Assembly: GCA_964590395.1 (NCBI GenBank)
Contig: CAZPVT010000030.1
Span: forward strand, 62,001 to 126,000
DNA from: JAOABP01 sp964590395
Lineage (GTDB): Bacteria > Hydrothermota > Tepidihabitantia > Tepidihabitantales > Tepidihabitantaceae
DNA: 64,000 nucleotides
Direction: 5' to 3'
A program made the position numbers and the translations under genes. Of this stretch, positions 51,245 through 60,678 are shown one piece after another; the stretch's first letter is position 1; each line of letters begins with the position of its first letter. The notes under the pieces were generated by a model that ran no database searches, had not been told where the DNA came from, and saw only the letters and a program-made list of their open reading frames with translations.

Positions 51245-51646
51245 ATGGACTATCGGATTTTTGCGTTACTTACTTTAGTGTGCTGGGGAGTCTGGGGGTT
51301 TCTGGCAAAGGTTCTCACCCGGCGTACCGCACCGGAGACAGTTGCCCTCTGGTCAACTTTGGCAAGTATCCTGCCGATTATGAGTTATGCGGCGATTACC
51401 GGTACAGCACAGTGGGTGAGGTCAGCACCGCTGGCGATGGTTTCCGGTTTTTTCGCCGGGGTGGCAACGGTCTGCTTCTATTTGGCAATGAAAGGTGGTC
51501 CGGCATCGGTTGTTTTGCCTTTGACCGGAATGTATATCGTTATTCCCGCTATTTTGGGTTATCTGGTGTTAAAAGAACCAGTTAATATTCAACATCTCTT
51601 CGGGCTTCTCTTTGCCGTATTGGCGGTGGTGTTTTTGTCGCGATAG
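51245..51646 (+). CDS. Half-size EamA/DMT-family transporter
   Basis: A 133-residue protein with about four or five membrane helices and the EamA pattern (FALLTLVCWGVWGFLAKVLTRR start; YLAMKGGPASVVLPLTGMY; LVLKEPVNI-HL-FGLLFAVLAVV end). Standard drug/metabolite transporters have two EamA halves of about this size, so the protein would work as a dimer, as seen in single-domain members. The ATG 51245 sits 5 nt after the fabH stop; the in-frame frame begins earlier (51212) inside fabH, which is not needed. Substrate unknown. Confidence 0.8.
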   Translation: MDYRIFALLTLVCWGVWGFLAKVLTRRTAPETVALWSTLASILPIMSYAAITGTAQWVRSAPLAMVSGFFAGVATVCFYLAMKGGPASVVLPLTGMYIVIPAILGYLVLKEPVNIQHLFGLLFAVLAVVFLSR

Positions 51647-51649
51647 GCA

Positions 51650-52705
51650 TCAATTTTCCGGTGCTACCAGGTAGATCAGTGCACCGATCACCGCAATACC
51701 CGCAGCGGTAAACATTATCGTCTGATAGCCAAATTTACCGGTAAAGCCCTCAAGCAGAGCACCCAATACCGCGGCAAGGCTTAAAACTGACTGCAGTATT
51801 CCGGTAACGCTGGATTTTTCTTCGTTTTTGCGCAGCAGTTGTTTGAGTGTGCCCAGATAAAGGCAGGACCAGGAGAGAGCAAGGGCAATCTGGATCGGAA
51901 TTACCTGTTCAAAACGTCGGGCAATTCCAAAGGCAACAAATACCAGTACGGAAAGTAAAAGGCCGATGCGAATTAGTTTAGAGTCGTCAGTGCGTTCCAG
52001 TAGGTTCATAAAGAAGAACTGGCCCAGCGGATTTAGGGCGTAGACCAGTCCGATCCAGAAACTGCTGGCACCGAGATGGACAAGATACAGCGGAAAGATC
52101 GTCCAGATACTGAAGGCACCTAAGTGCCGGAGTAAAAACGAGGTGTATACGCGCCAGTTGCGCCGGAAAATGGTGAGGTCAAAAAATGGCTGTTTTAGCG
52201 AAACCATCTGGGGTTTTAATGTGAACCGGGCAAAGGCACTGGTGAAAAGCATAAGCAATCCCGCCAGCCAGAAGATTTTTGGGTTGGCAAGGAGACTAAC
52301 GAGCAATGAGCCAAATGCCCAACCCAATGAGCCAAAGCCGGTGAATCTGCCCAGATGGTTATTCTGGGAATAGAAATAGGCAACCAGGGCAGCAGGAAAT
52401 ATGCCGGCGGCGATACCCAATAGAAAACGGAGTAAAAACAGGGTGGGCAGGTTGCAGATCCAACAGTGAAGTGATAGTATCAATCCTGAAAGGGCGATAC
52501 CGACGACGACAAATTTTTTTCGGTCTCCGTAATCAGCCCACCGACCAAAAAGTAGGCTGGCAGCAAACATCGCACCCTGATAAGCGGCAACCAAGAGTCC
52601 GATTTCCGAATGGGTCGCACCCAGCGATTTTGCAAGGAGGGGAATATAGACAACCGCGGCGGTCAGTCCGGCATTGGCGAAGACCTGGATAAAATAAGGA
52701 CTCAT
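51650..52705 (-). CDS. MFS transporter
   Basis: A 351-residue inner-membrane protein with about eleven to twelve hydrophobic helices. The MFS signature loop between helices 2 and 3 is GRWADYGDRKKFVVVG (motif G-x-x-x-D-x-x-G-R/D-K/R-x), and helix 5 has GSLGWAFGSLLVSLL. It shares a start/stop overlap with the TMEM260-like gene, so it is the last gene of the liv operon. Whether it exports a sugar or drug is not visible. Confidence 0.82.
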   Translation of the reverse strand: MSPYFIQVFANAGLTAAVVYIPLLAKSLGATHSEIGLLVAAYQGAMFAASLLFGRWADYGDRKKFVVVGIALSGLILSLHCWICNLPTLFLLRFLLGIAAGIFPAALVAYFYSQNNHLGRFTGFGSLGWAFGSLLVSLLANPKIFWLAGLLMLFTSAFARFTLKPQMVSLKQPFFDLTIFRRNWRVYTSFLLRHLGAFSIWTIFPLYLVHLGASSFWIGLVYALNPLGQFFFMNLLERTDDSKLIRIGLLLSVLVFVAFGIARRFEQVIPIQIALALSWSCLYLGTLKQLLRKNEEKSSVTGILQSVLSLAAVLGALLEGFTGKFGYQTIMFTAAGIAVIGALIYLVAPEN

Positions 52706-54441
52706 CGGTGGTAATTGATAAATTGCGTTTGATACCAGTTTTTCAGGTGCTGCGCTTCGGCAAGCCGGTGGCGTTCTTTTAAAATTTTCTCCCGCCAGCG
52801 CACAAACATCTGATAACGGTCAAGGTTGATCCTTGTCCGGTGATCAACTCCGAAACGGGGAATACGGATAGTTAATCGATGATAGTTAAATTGGGGAATA
52901 ACCGTATCAATGCGCATTTGAAATAGGATTCCTACAGGAATTGGGTTGAAACCGGCCCAGAGTTCGCGAGCATCGTTATTTGCATCAGGAGGGAATGTGG
53001 TATAGGCGGGTCGGGTCGGGTTGTTAATGATAAAACTGCGCAATAGAGCGATGTAGCATTTTTGAATGGCGCTGGGATCAAAAGGCTTTTTGTATTCGAA
53101 CCGGTAGAGATGTTTTAGATAAGCCTGTAATTCATAACGGGAGTTCTCAATCAGCCAGGGATATTTCTTTTTTAAAAAATCAAAATACCAGGTTCGGCGT
53201 AATAGTTCTTTGTCAATTATACAGACATCAGTTCGGACCTTTTCTATTTTTTGGATATACAAAGCCGGGGCATAAATATCCCACCAGTCAGTGATGATGA
53301 TTCCGTTGGTGTCCGCAGACCGGAGGGTGTTGACCGCCTGGTCGTATGCGACCCAGTTGTCACCTTTGTTTTGAACCGGAAAGTTGATGATGCCCATTGC
53401 CAATGGTATAATTCCTAACAGGTGAATTTTTTTGCCGTAACGCACCAGTAAGTAGTTGATGCCGACCGTAGTGATTACCCCCAGTGCGATAACCGCAGGC
53501 AGATAATATGCCTCAATGTCCGGAATGGCGTAGTTGGCAGAGTAAAGGATGGTTAGTATGATGGTGGTGGTCAGTCCAATAGCAAGCGGTAGGTTTTTGC
53601 GAATTAGAACATACCAGCCGTAAATTACCGCGGGTATAAGGAGATAACCCAGTGTGTGGGCAAGGAGGAACAAACCAGATTTCAGGTTTTTGAGTACTGA
53701 GGCAAAGGGCAGGGTGAACATCCAGACTTGATACTGTCTGCCGGTTATGTGCCAGAGCAGACGTTCCATGTTAATTGGGTTTCCCCAAGCAATCAGGGGC
53801 TGTGCTCGTGCACGTATGATAAGCATTAGGTAAGGAGATAGTCCAATAAGAAAAATCGGTATCAGCCAGGGGATAGATTTGATCAAATGTCTGCGTTTAG
53901 CCAGGGTCAGGGTGGTTGTCGCACCGATTACGGTCCAGATTCCGGTCAGATGGTTGGTCAGGATTAAGCCAGCAAGGTAGGCAAATATTAGTATGATATT
54001 CGGACGTTCAATTTCAACTATTGTTAGCCAGAGGAGTGCACTGATAAATAGGGTAAGGCTATAGACCTCAACATCGGTGCTTACTGACCAGACCGGTGGC
54101 GAGATGCCGAGTAGTAAGACAATAGCAGTGGTGGTCAGGGGGTGGCAGTTAAGCCTTTTACCGATCAGAAAAAAGAGTCCAAGTGCGGAAATGGTGAGCA
54201 TTCCGGTAAGGGCTGTCAGGCGATGGTGAACCGTGCCTACTGGCAACAGTGAGAAGAGCCTGCCCAGCAGGGTGAAAAGCGGATAGCCGGTGGGATGAAG
54301 GATGTTCAGGTAATGACAGCCAAGTGAAATTTCACTAGAGTCAATCAGTCCGACTGACGGTAGTCGGGTGAATAGGTAGAGTAAAAAAATAGCGGAGAGC
54401 AATAGCGGTGGTAGCCAGCGCCATTGTGTCTGCTTGGTCAT
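52702..54441 (-). CDS. DUF2723/TMEM260-like membrane glycosyltransferase
   Basis: A 579-residue polytopic protein. The N-terminal motif VGLIDSSEISLGCHYLN... with HPTGYPLFTLLGRLF is the DUF2723 (TMEM260) signature, D-S-x-E-I/L and H-P-T/P-G-Y-P-L. About 10-11 helices follow to about residue 340, then a soluble C-terminal region with NTLRSADTNGIIITDWWDIY. This family belongs to the GT-C superfamily; the human member is a protein O-mannosyltransferase. Its link with the liv transporter genes (4-nt overlaps on both sides) is unexplained. Acceptors unknown. Confidence 0.8.
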   Translation of the reverse strand: MTKQTQWRWLPPLLLSAIFLLYLFTRLPSVGLIDSSEISLGCHYLNILHPTGYPLFTLLGRLFSLLPVGTVHHRLTALTGMLTISALGLFFLIGKRLNCHPLTTTAIVLLLGISPPVWSVSTDVEVYSLTLFISALLWLTIVEIERPNIILIFAYLAGLILTNHLTGIWTVIGATTTLTLAKRRHLIKSIPWLIPIFLIGLSPYLMLIIRARAQPLIAWGNPINMERLLWHITGRQYQVWMFTLPFASVLKNLKSGLFLLAHTLGYLLIPAVIYGWYVLIRKNLPLAIGLTTTIILTILYSANYAIPDIEAYYLPAVIALGVITTVGINYLLVRYGKKIHLLGIIPLAMGIINFPVQNKGDNWVAYDQAVNTLRSADTNGIIITDWWDIYAPALYIQKIEKVRTDVCIIDKELLRRTWYFDFLKKKYPWLIENSRYELQAYLKHLYRFEYKKPFDPSAIQKCYIALLRSFIINNPTRPAYTTFPPDANNDARELWAGFNPIPVGILFQMRIDTVIPQFNYHRLTIRIPRFGVDHRTRINLDRYQMFVRWREKILKERHRLAEAQHLKNWYQTQFINYHR

Positions 54442-55142
54442 TCCCCCAAATAGGCAGATTTGACCTTGGGGTCCTGTTGTAACTCATGGGCAGTACCGGA
54501 AAGGGTAATCCTGCCGGTCTCCAGGACATAGGCACGATGGGCGATTGCCAGTGCCATATAGGCATTCTGTTCCACCAATAGAATAGCGGTTCCCTGTTGG
54601 TTGATCTCGTTGATGATGTTGAAGATTTCTGCCACCAGAATTGGTGACAGGCCCATTGAAGGCTCATCCAGCATTAACAGTTGTGGTTTTGCCATCAGAC
54701 CCCGTGCCATCGCCAGCATCTGAAGTTCGCCTCCAGAAAGGGTGCCGGCACGCTGGTTGAACCTTTCCTTTAATCTGGGAAAAGACTTAAAAATTCTTGC
54801 CATTGAGTCATAAAGCTCCCTCTTCGGGCGATTAAATCCTCCTAAAAGCAGGTTCTCTTTGACGGTGAGATCAACAAAAGGTTTCCTGCCCTCCGGCACA
54901 TGGACGATACCTATCTGGGCAATTTTATGAGCCGGCAGTTGAGTTATCCTTTGTCCTCGAAAGATTATTTCACCACTAACTGGCTTTAAAATACCGGAGA
55001 TTGTTTTTAAGGTGGTGGTTTTACCCGCGCCGTTTGCACCGATGAGGGTAACGATCTTTCCTTCCTCGACGGTAAATGAAATTCCCTGCAGTGCCTTTAT
55101 ACCACCGTAGGCAACAGTAAGGTTATTAACGTTAAGTAGCAT
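54438..55142 (-). CDS. livF: Branched-chain amino acid ABC transporter ATP-binding protein LivF
   Basis: A 234-residue ATPase starting MLLNVNNLTVAYGGIKALQ, with Walker A (GANGAGKTTTLKTISGIL), the ABC signature (LSGGELQMLAMARGLM) and Walker B (LLMLDEPSMGLSPI). It pairs with LivG to drive uptake by LivHM. A TTG codon at 55178 would lengthen the protein by 12 residues and overlap livG; ATG 55142 gives the family's usual start and follows the livG stop by 4 nt. Specificity for Leu/Ile/Val is assumed from the family; urea and other amides are also moved by this class. Confidence 0.92.
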   Translation of the reverse strand: MLLNVNNLTVAYGGIKALQGISFTVEEGKIVTLIGANGAGKTTTLKTISGILKPVSGEIIFRGQRITQLPAHKIAQIGIVHVPEGRKPFVDLTVKENLLLGGFNRPKRELYDSMARIFKSFPRLKERFNQRAGTLSGGELQMLAMARGLMAKPQLLMLDEPSMGLSPILVAEIFNIINEINQQGTAILLVEQNAYMALAIAHRAYVLETGRITLSGTAHELQQDPKVKSAYLGE

Positions 55143-55146
55143 ATGT

Positions 55147-55929
55147 TTAACAAATCCGTTCGTGGAGCGTTTTCCCAAGATAGGCTTCGATCACTCGCGG
55201 GTTGTTACGGATCTGATCAGGTGGACCAACCGCGATAATCTCTCCAAAGTCCATTACCACCACCTGTTCACATACTCCCATTACCACCTGCATCTGATGT
55301 TCAATCAGCAGAATGGTCAGGTTAAATCTTTCCCGGATGAACTGGATCAACTCCATCAGGCGGCAAGCCTCCGCCGGGTTCATACCCGCAGCCGGTTCGT
55401 CCAGAAGAAGCAGCTGAGGTTCAGCGATCAGGGCACGGGCGATTTCCAGTCGCCGTTGTTCTCCATAGGGCAGACTTTTTGCCAGTTCCTGTTCTTTTAA
55501 CCGTAACCCCAGAACCGAAAGCAGTTCTCGGGTACGTTCGGCTACCATTTTTTCTTCTTTTTGGAACCGGGGCGTGTGGATAATAGCGTCGAATAAACCA
55601 TATTCGCCCCGGTGATGATAGGCGACCCGGACATTGTCAAGGACTGTAAGGTCCTTAAACAGTCTGATATTCTGAAATGTTCGGCCAATACCCAATTGGT
55701 AAATCTGATAGGGTTTGAGTCCAACGATTTCTTTTTCTCGAAAGATGATCGAACCTGCTGATGGTTCAATCATACCGGTGATCAGGTTGAATACGGTGGT
55801 CTTACCGGCACCGTTTGGTCCGATGAGTCCAGTTAATGAACCGGGGAGAAGACTTAATGAAAAGTTGTTTACTGCTACCAGACCACCGAAGTTTTTCCTT
55901 AACCCCTGAATCTTAAGCAGTTCGTTCAT
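55147..55929 (-). CDS. livG: Branched-chain amino acid ABC transporter ATP-binding protein LivG
   Basis: A 260-residue ABC ATPase with MNELLKIQGLRKNFGGLVAVN, Walker A (GPNGAGKTTVFNLITG), signature (LPYGEQRRLEIARAL) and Walker B (LLLLDEPAAGMNPAE). The LPYGEQ signature and the GMNPAE motif are typical of LivG, while LivF has LSGGE. It overlaps livM by 4 nt and precedes livF. Confidence 0.94.
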   Translation of the reverse strand: MNELLKIQGLRKNFGGLVAVNNFSLSLLPGSLTGLIGPNGAGKTTVFNLITGMIEPSAGSIIFREKEIVGLKPYQIYQLGIGRTFQNIRLFKDLTVLDNVRVAYHHRGEYGLFDAIIHTPRFQKEEKMVAERTRELLSVLGLRLKEQELAKSLPYGEQRRLEIARALIAEPQLLLLDEPAAGMNPAEACRLMELIQFIRERFNLTILLIEHQMQVVMGVCEQVVVMDFGEIIAVGPPDQIRNNPRVIEAYLGKTLHERIC

Positions 55930-56900
55930 CTACGCCGGTAATCCTTAGTTTTTAAAAAACCAAACTCAGTTCCGCCCATTGCTCCAGCAGGCCGAACCAG
56001 CATAAAGATGATAAGCAGTAGAGGATAGAGCACCATCCGCCATTCCTGGACCGGCGATGGCAAGACGATGCGGAGTCCTTCCAGTAGTGATACCCAGGTA
56101 ACTGCCGCGAGCACGGTGCCCGAGATTGAGCCCATGCCGCCGATCACAACGATTAAAAGGACGTCAATTGATTTGAGAAAATCAAAATTGTCTGGATTGA
56201 GGTAAGTATAGAGATGGGCATAAAGTCCTCCTGCAACACCGGCAAAGATGCAACCGATGACAAAACCGATGGTTTTGTATTTGGTGGTATTGATACCCAC
56301 TGCTTCAGCAGCGATCTCATCTTCCCGAATTGAGAGGAGTGCTCTGCCAATACCGGAGTAGACAAGGTTGCGCAGGATGAGGACCGCCAGAAATACCCAA
56401 ATAAAGACCACCGCAAATGTGGTTAGTCGGGTAATACCACGCATACCTGCCGCACCTCCCATTGCCGGAATTACTTTGTCTGAGTTTTTGAACAGGACGT
56501 TGACAATCATACCAAACCCCAGCGTAGCAATGCCCAGATAGTCAGATTTCAGACGCAGTATGGGTAAACCGATTAGCAGGGCAATAGATCCGGCAGAGAT
56601 TCCAGCCACCATCAGCGCGGGAAATAATGCCCAAGAGCTGCTGTTATTAGGTAAAATCCTCGTTACTAACGCTGAGGTGTAAGCGCCGATACCGAAAAAC
56701 GCAGCGTGTCCCAATGAAAATTGGCCGGTGTAACCGTAGATGAGATTAAGCCCCAGTGCAGAAATGACCATAATTCCGGCATAACAAAGGATGGTCTGGA
56801 TATAAGGGTTGATCAGTCCTCTTGTCATCAGGATTTGGAGTAGCCCAAAGATAGTAGCGGCAACAACCGTAGCGGTGAGTCTACTATCCAGTTTTTGCAT
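55926..56900 (-). CDS. livM: Branched-chain amino acid ABC transporter permease LivM
   Basis: A 324-residue permease with about eight to ten helices and the LivM motifs LNLIYGYTGQFSLGHAAFFGIGAY, IREDEIAAEAVGINTTKYK (EAA-loop) and VIGGMGSISGTVLAAV. It forms the membrane channel with LivH. It starts directly next to the livH stop. Confidence 0.94.
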   Translation of the reverse strand: MQKLDSRLTATVVAATIFGLLQILMTRGLINPYIQTILCYAGIMVISALGLNLIYGYTGQFSLGHAAFFGIGAYTSALVTRILPNNSSSWALFPALMVAGISAGSIALLIGLPILRLKSDYLGIATLGFGMIVNVLFKNSDKVIPAMGGAAGMRGITRLTTFAVVFIWVFLAVLILRNLVYSGIGRALLSIREDEIAAEAVGINTTKYKTIGFVIGCIFAGVAGGLYAHLYTYLNPDNFDFLKSIDVLLIVVIGGMGSISGTVLAAVTWVSLLEGLRIVLPSPVQEWRMVLYPLLLIIFMLVRPAGAMGGTEFGFLKTKDYRRR

Positions 56901-57788
56901 CTAAACTTTCTCTCTCTCCTTTCTGCCCAATATTCCGCTGGGACGGGCGAGCAGAACGATAATCAATATGCCAAATGCTGCTGCATCACGCAGGGTAGAG
57001 GAGATGTAGACTTCGGTCAGTTTCTCCACCACCCCCATAATCACCGCACCGAGCATTGCTCCGGGAATGATGCCAATTCCACCCAGCACTGCAGCAACAA
57101 ACGCTTTAAGTCCGGGCATAATACCCATAAATGGGTGAATCTGGGGATAGGCGATGCCATAGAGAACGCCACCGGCACCGGCAAGTGCGGCACCGATACC
57201 AAAGGTGATGGAGATTATGCTGTCAACATTGATACCCATCAAGCGCGCGGTGCTGTGGTCATAGGATACCGCGCGCATCGCCAACCCGGTTTTGGTCTTA
57301 TTGACAAAAAGTGTGAGTCCGACCATTAAAAGGGTCGCAACAGCAAAAACGATTAACTGGATATTAGAAACGGTAACATCTCCAACGCAATAGGCTTTTA
57401 CTGCAAACGGACGGGGATAAGCACGAAAATAAGGCCCGAAGACGAATTTCAAACTGGTAAAATATTCAAGGAATAGCGATACCCCGATTGCGGTTATCAG
57501 GGCAGATATCCGCGGGGCATTACGCAGTGGCTTGTAGGCAAGCTTTTCAATCGTGATTCCCAGAACTGCACAACCGAGCATAGCAATGATGATAGCAGCT
57601 GGTAACGGGAGGTGCCAGCTGGCTAGGGCAAAAAATCCTAGATAGGTGCCGATCATAAACACATCGCCGTGGGCAAAGTTAATCAGCCGGACAATACCAT
57701 AGACCATCGTATAGCCGAGTGCGATCAAGGCGTAGACAAAACCTAACTGTAAGCCGTTAATCACCTGCTGGAGAAAGTAGGACAACAA
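56901..57788 (-). CDS. livH: Branched-chain amino acid ABC transporter permease LivH
   Basis: A 295-residue permease starting at TTG with LSYFLQQVINGLQLGFVYAL and VYGIVRLINFAHGDVFMIGTYL, the LivH signature. It has about eight helices and an EAA-type loop (MRAVSYDHSTARLMGIN). It heads the livHMGF operon. No livJ/livK periplasmic binding protein lies in the window, so the receptor must be encoded elsewhere. The TTG follows a weak promoter at 57795-57821 and has no Shine-Dalgarno sequence. Confidence 0.94.
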   Translation of the reverse strand: MLSYFLQQVINGLQLGFVYALIALGYTMVYGIVRLINFAHGDVFMIGTYLGFFALASWHLPLPAAIIIAMLGCAVLGITIEKLAYKPLRNAPRISALITAIGVSLFLEYFTSLKFVFGPYFRAYPRPFAVKAYCVGDVTVSNIQLIVFAVATLLMVGLTLFVNKTKTGLAMRAVSYDHSTARLMGINVDSIISITFGIGAALAGAGGVLYGIAYPQIHPFMGIMPGLKAFVAAVLGGIGIIPGAMLGAVIMGVVEKLTEVYISSTLRDAAAFGILIIVLLARPSGILGRKEREKV

Positions 57789-57794
57789 GATGAT

Positions 57795-57821
57795 ATTTTA
57801 GAAAATTTTGACTCAAGTCAA
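57795..57821 (-). promoter_or_regulatory. Possible near-leaderless promoter for livH
   Basis: Minus strand: TTGACT (57821-57816), 15-nt spacer, TAAAAT (57800-57795), then 6 nt to TTG 57788. The spacer is one or two bases short of the preferred length. Confidence 0.4.
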
Positions 57822-57836
57822 GAATAACGGCTGAAG

Positions 57837-57866
57837 TTGACAGAAATTAGATATTGATAATAATTT
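57837..57866 (+). promoter_or_regulatory. Promoter for the sorted surface protein gene
   Basis: TTGACA (57837-57842) followed by AT-rich TAATAATTTT with -10 candidates AATAAT (57859-57864) or TAATTT (57861-57866). The transcript has a short leader with AAGGAAGGGAG before ATG 57886, so it is leadered. Confidence 0.5.
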
Positions 57867-57885
57867 TAAGGAAGGGAGTGCATAA

Positions 57886-59310
57886 ATGGCAAAAATAAAA
57901 ACAGTCGCCATACTTATAATCGGGCTTGCCAGATTGGGTAGTGCCCATAATATCCGCATCCAGAACCACGAGATTCCCTTAGTGATCAATACCTATGTCC
58001 AATACCGGGAGAACTCTTCGCCTTTCTACTGGACCCCATTTGATTCTACACGTCAGGTCTGGGATATGACGCAGTTTCCCGGTGAGCAGCGTGCCCGGGT
58101 CGGAATCCGCCATTATACTCAGGGTCCATCACCAGCACCAGAATCGATGATTGCCGATCCACCAGCACCGCAGGTTTGTGAGTTTGATACCCTTGGTAGT
58201 GGATCAGTAACTTTCGTTTATCTATACCTTGACCAGTATGGACTTTTTATTGATGGTATGGATTTTTCCACCGGCGGATTCCGGTTTATCGGCAACTACC
58301 GGCCTGATGCGATTGTTTACAGTCTGCCCATGTACTATGGTGGCAGTTGGATAAGCGCCTGGAATTGGCGGTATGAGATATTCCCGAATGTTTTCTATGA
58401 GGCAAACGAGCAGCATCAAAAGAAAGTCGTTGCCAAAGGCAAAGTAAGGGTGCCGATGTCTGGTGAGTATTTCTGGCCCTGCCTGGTGATCAGGGATAAT
58501 ATGGTTTATACTGACAATATGGGAACTAACGAACGTCGCTGGATTTATGAGTGGGTTGTGCCCGGGCATTTTGCCGGCGCGAATGGTGTTTGTGCGGCAA
58601 TGAGTCAGAACGGTGCGGCACCGGATTTTGTGGTTGTGGAAAAGTTTCTTTCAGTAGAGAGCTGTTCAATTCCAGACTGGGATTTGCAGCCGCCGGTCTT
58701 TGCCAATACCCGAGTATGGCAGGATACAAACTACACCGGACCTTTTGTTGTCTGGTCGACAATCACCGATAACGATATGGTAGGTGCAGAGTCGCTTTTC
58801 TACCGTGTTGACCTTGGATCGTGGGTTGGAGTTAGTGCCGATTCACAGCGCGGTAACACCTATTATTTTACCATTCCTTCGGTTACCGCTCCTGCCCGGA
58901 TCGACTATTACATCTGGGCAATGGACAGGTTCTGTGTTAACAATCAGATTGAGTTCTGGACTACCTGGCCGGTCTGTTCGCCGGAGAGCACGATGATAAC
59001 TTTCAATGTGGGAGCAACCGGACAAGAGGAGTCAAGACAACTGCTGTCCGGCGAGGCGAAACTGACCGTCAGCCAGAATCCTGTGACTCAGCGCGCACAG
59101 TTTGCGCTTAATCATCCTTTTGTGCGTAATGCCACGGTAAATATCTACCGGGCCGATGGAACGCTGATTCAAACCGTAAAACTCCAGCCCGGGGTTAATG
59201 GTTGGTTGACGGGTGAGTGGGATGTGCGGGCTTTTTCCAACGGGATTTACTTTTACAGTTGTGTCACCCCGGGTTATGCAGTTAGTGGTAAGTTGACCGT
59301 TCTGCGTTAA
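57886..59310 (+). CDS. Secreted surface protein with C-terminal sorting domain
   Basis: A 474-residue exported protein: signal peptide (MAKIKTVAILIIGLARLGSA), a beta-rich, aromatic-rich body with no recognised catalytic motif, an immunoglobulin-like segment near 290-370 (FVVWSTITDNDMVGAE, ARIDYYIWAMD), and a C-terminal Por-type sorting domain (VNIYRADGTLIQ, GEWDVRAFSNGIYFYS, basic end). The strong AAGGAAGGGAG ribosome-binding site suggests high expression. I cannot name its function. Confidence 0.7.
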   Translation: MAKIKTVAILIIGLARLGSAHNIRIQNHEIPLVINTYVQYRENSSPFYWTPFDSTRQVWDMTQFPGEQRARVGIRHYTQGPSPAPESMIADPPAPQVCEFDTLGSGSVTFVYLYLDQYGLFIDGMDFSTGGFRFIGNYRPDAIVYSLPMYYGGSWISAWNWRYEIFPNVFYEANEQHQKKVVAKGKVRVPMSGEYFWPCLVIRDNMVYTDNMGTNERRWIYEWVVPGHFAGANGVCAAMSQNGAAPDFVVVEKFLSVESCSIPDWDLQPPVFANTRVWQDTNYTGPFVVWSTITDNDMVGAESLFYRVDLGSWVGVSADSQRGNTYYFTIPSVTAPARIDYYIWAMDRFCVNNQIEFWTTWPVCSPESTMITFNVGATGQEESRQLLSGEAKLTVSQNPVTQRAQFALNHPFVRNATVNIYRADGTLIQTVKLQPGVNGWLTGEWDVRAFSNGIYFYSCVTPGYAVSGKLTVLR

Positions 59311-59316
59311 GTTCAT

Positions 59317-59799
59317 ATGGAGATCAAAACCGTTACGATTGAAAAACCCCAAAATAGCAATGTAATCATCGGGCAAGCCCATTTCATTAAGACAGTGGAG
59401 GACATTTACGAACTTTTGGTTACATCGGTGTCTGGGATTAAGTTCGGTTTGGCGTTCTGCGAGGCTTCCGGTGCCTGTCTTGTTCGGCATACCGGAACCG
59501 ATGAGGAACTTGAGCGGTGCGCAGTTCAGAACGCTTTGGCAATTGGTGCTGGCCATTCCTTTGTTATTGTCCTGGGTAATGCTTACCCAATAAATATTCT
59601 CAACGGTTTAAAACAGGTGGCAGAGGTCTGTTCAATTTACTGTGCAACCGCGAATCCGGTCAAGGTGGTAGTTGCCAAAGATGAGGCTGGGTGCGGTATC
59701 CTCGGGGTGATTGACGGAGAGGGTCCAAAAGGGGTTGAAGGAGAGGCAGAAAAAAACGTCCGCAAGGAGTTTCTCCGGCGGATCGGTTATAAGCAGTAA
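59317..59799 (+). CDS. Adenosine-specific kinase-family protein (DUF355)
   Basis: A 160-residue protein matching the Adenosine_kin (DUF355) family: VIIGQAHFIKTVEDIYELL, SGIKFGLAFCEASGACLVRHTGTD, GAGHSFVIVLGNAYPINILNGLK, VCSIYCATANPVKVV and LGVIDGEGPKGVE. Archaeal members were reported to bind or phosphorylate adenosine; the reaction in bacteria is unproven. It begins 6 nt after the surface-protein stop. Length is normal. Confidence 0.88.
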   Translation: MEIKTVTIEKPQNSNVIIGQAHFIKTVEDIYELLVTSVSGIKFGLAFCEASGACLVRHTGTDEELERCAVQNALAIGAGHSFVIVLGNAYPINILNGLKQVAEVCSIYCATANPVKVVVAKDEAGCGILGVIDGEGPKGVEGEAEKNVRKEFLRRIGYKQ

Positions 59800-59838
59800 A
59801 TCGACAGGAGCGGTAAGGTAACGGAGATAGTTAAACAG

Positions 59839-60660
59839 GTGAATAGGGGTTCGTTAATCTTTGTGATGCTGTTATTCTCTGCATTCATTGGCTGTTCAGG
59901 AAGAGGTCGGGTTTTACCCGCCAAACCGGAATATGAAATTGTTCCGTTAAAGATTGTCCCACTGGATAATGAGGTGGTTGATTTTTGCGCGGATGATACC
60001 CGGCTGTTGTTGCTGGATATTTCGGGTACCAGGGTGCTTGCGGTTGATACCGGATTTTCAACGGTGGAAACCATTCCCATAAGTATCAGAGTTACCTCCC
60101 CGCGCGGCATTTATGCGGATCGGTATTACATCTATGTTTACAATGACCGGGCACTTTTCCGGATGGCAAAGGATAAATTGATTTTGTCTGCACTGCTTAA
60201 CAATGTGCGTATTGCCGGACTGGCAGTTTATGCACCAGGTGAGTTGCTGGTCAGTGATGAGGAGAGGCAGACCGTCTGGCTGAAGACGATTTTTGGCGAG
60301 AGCAGGAATTTTCTTGACCGTTCAGATCTAGCAAGACCGAGGGACCTAACAGTATTTCCTGGTGGTATTTTTGGTGTTATTTCCGGGGAAGGGCGACTCT
60401 GGCAGTTTAACCGCGCAGGAATTTTTATCAGTTCGCTGCCGATACCACCGAATATGGACCTTCTGGGATGTGACCGGGAGGGCAGGGCTTATACAATGCA
60501 GCGCGGGGAGACGGTGATCTGGCTGGTGGAGGACAAAAAAACGATGGGCTATGAGTTAAAAGGCGTGGTTAGCCCAATGCGTTTTGTGTTCATCGGCGAA
60601 AAGATGTTTGTGCTTGACAGTGGCAGGCGGATTGCGGTTTATTCGGTCCCCAGCATCTGA
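59839..60660 (+). CDS. Beta-propeller lipoprotein
   Basis: A 273-residue protein starting with GTG, with lipoprotein signal MNRGSLIFVMLLFSAFIGC (lipidated Cys near 19) and four to five blades of a 6-bladed/NHL-like propeller (VDFCADDTRLLLLDISGTRVL, IAGLAVYAPGELLVSDEERQ, LTVFPGGIFGVISGE). Its stop (TGA, 60658-60660) is in the same reading frame as the following SprA-like gene. The neighbouring genes encode surface or secretion proteins. A specific role is not apparent. Confidence 0.75.
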   Translation: MNRGSLIFVMLLFSAFIGCSGRGRVLPAKPEYEIVPLKIVPLDNEVVDFCADDTRLLLLDISGTRVLAVDTGFSTVETIPISIRVTSPRGIYADRYYIYVYNDRALFRMAKDKLILSALLNNVRIAGLAVYAPGELLVSDEERQTVWLKTIFGESRNFLDRSDLARPRDLTVFPGGIFGVISGEGRLWQFNRAGIFISSLPIPPNMDLLGCDREGRAYTMQRGETVIWLVEDKKTMGYELKGVVSPMRFVFIGEKMFVLDSGRRIAVYSVPSI

Positions 60661-60678
60661 GGTGATGGGGTAACCATC

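Noticed and set aside
51190..51585. Alternative 131-codon plus-strand frame over the fabH end and EamA gene
   Set aside because: Its peptide has no family pattern, whereas the overlapping frame gives a clear EamA protein.
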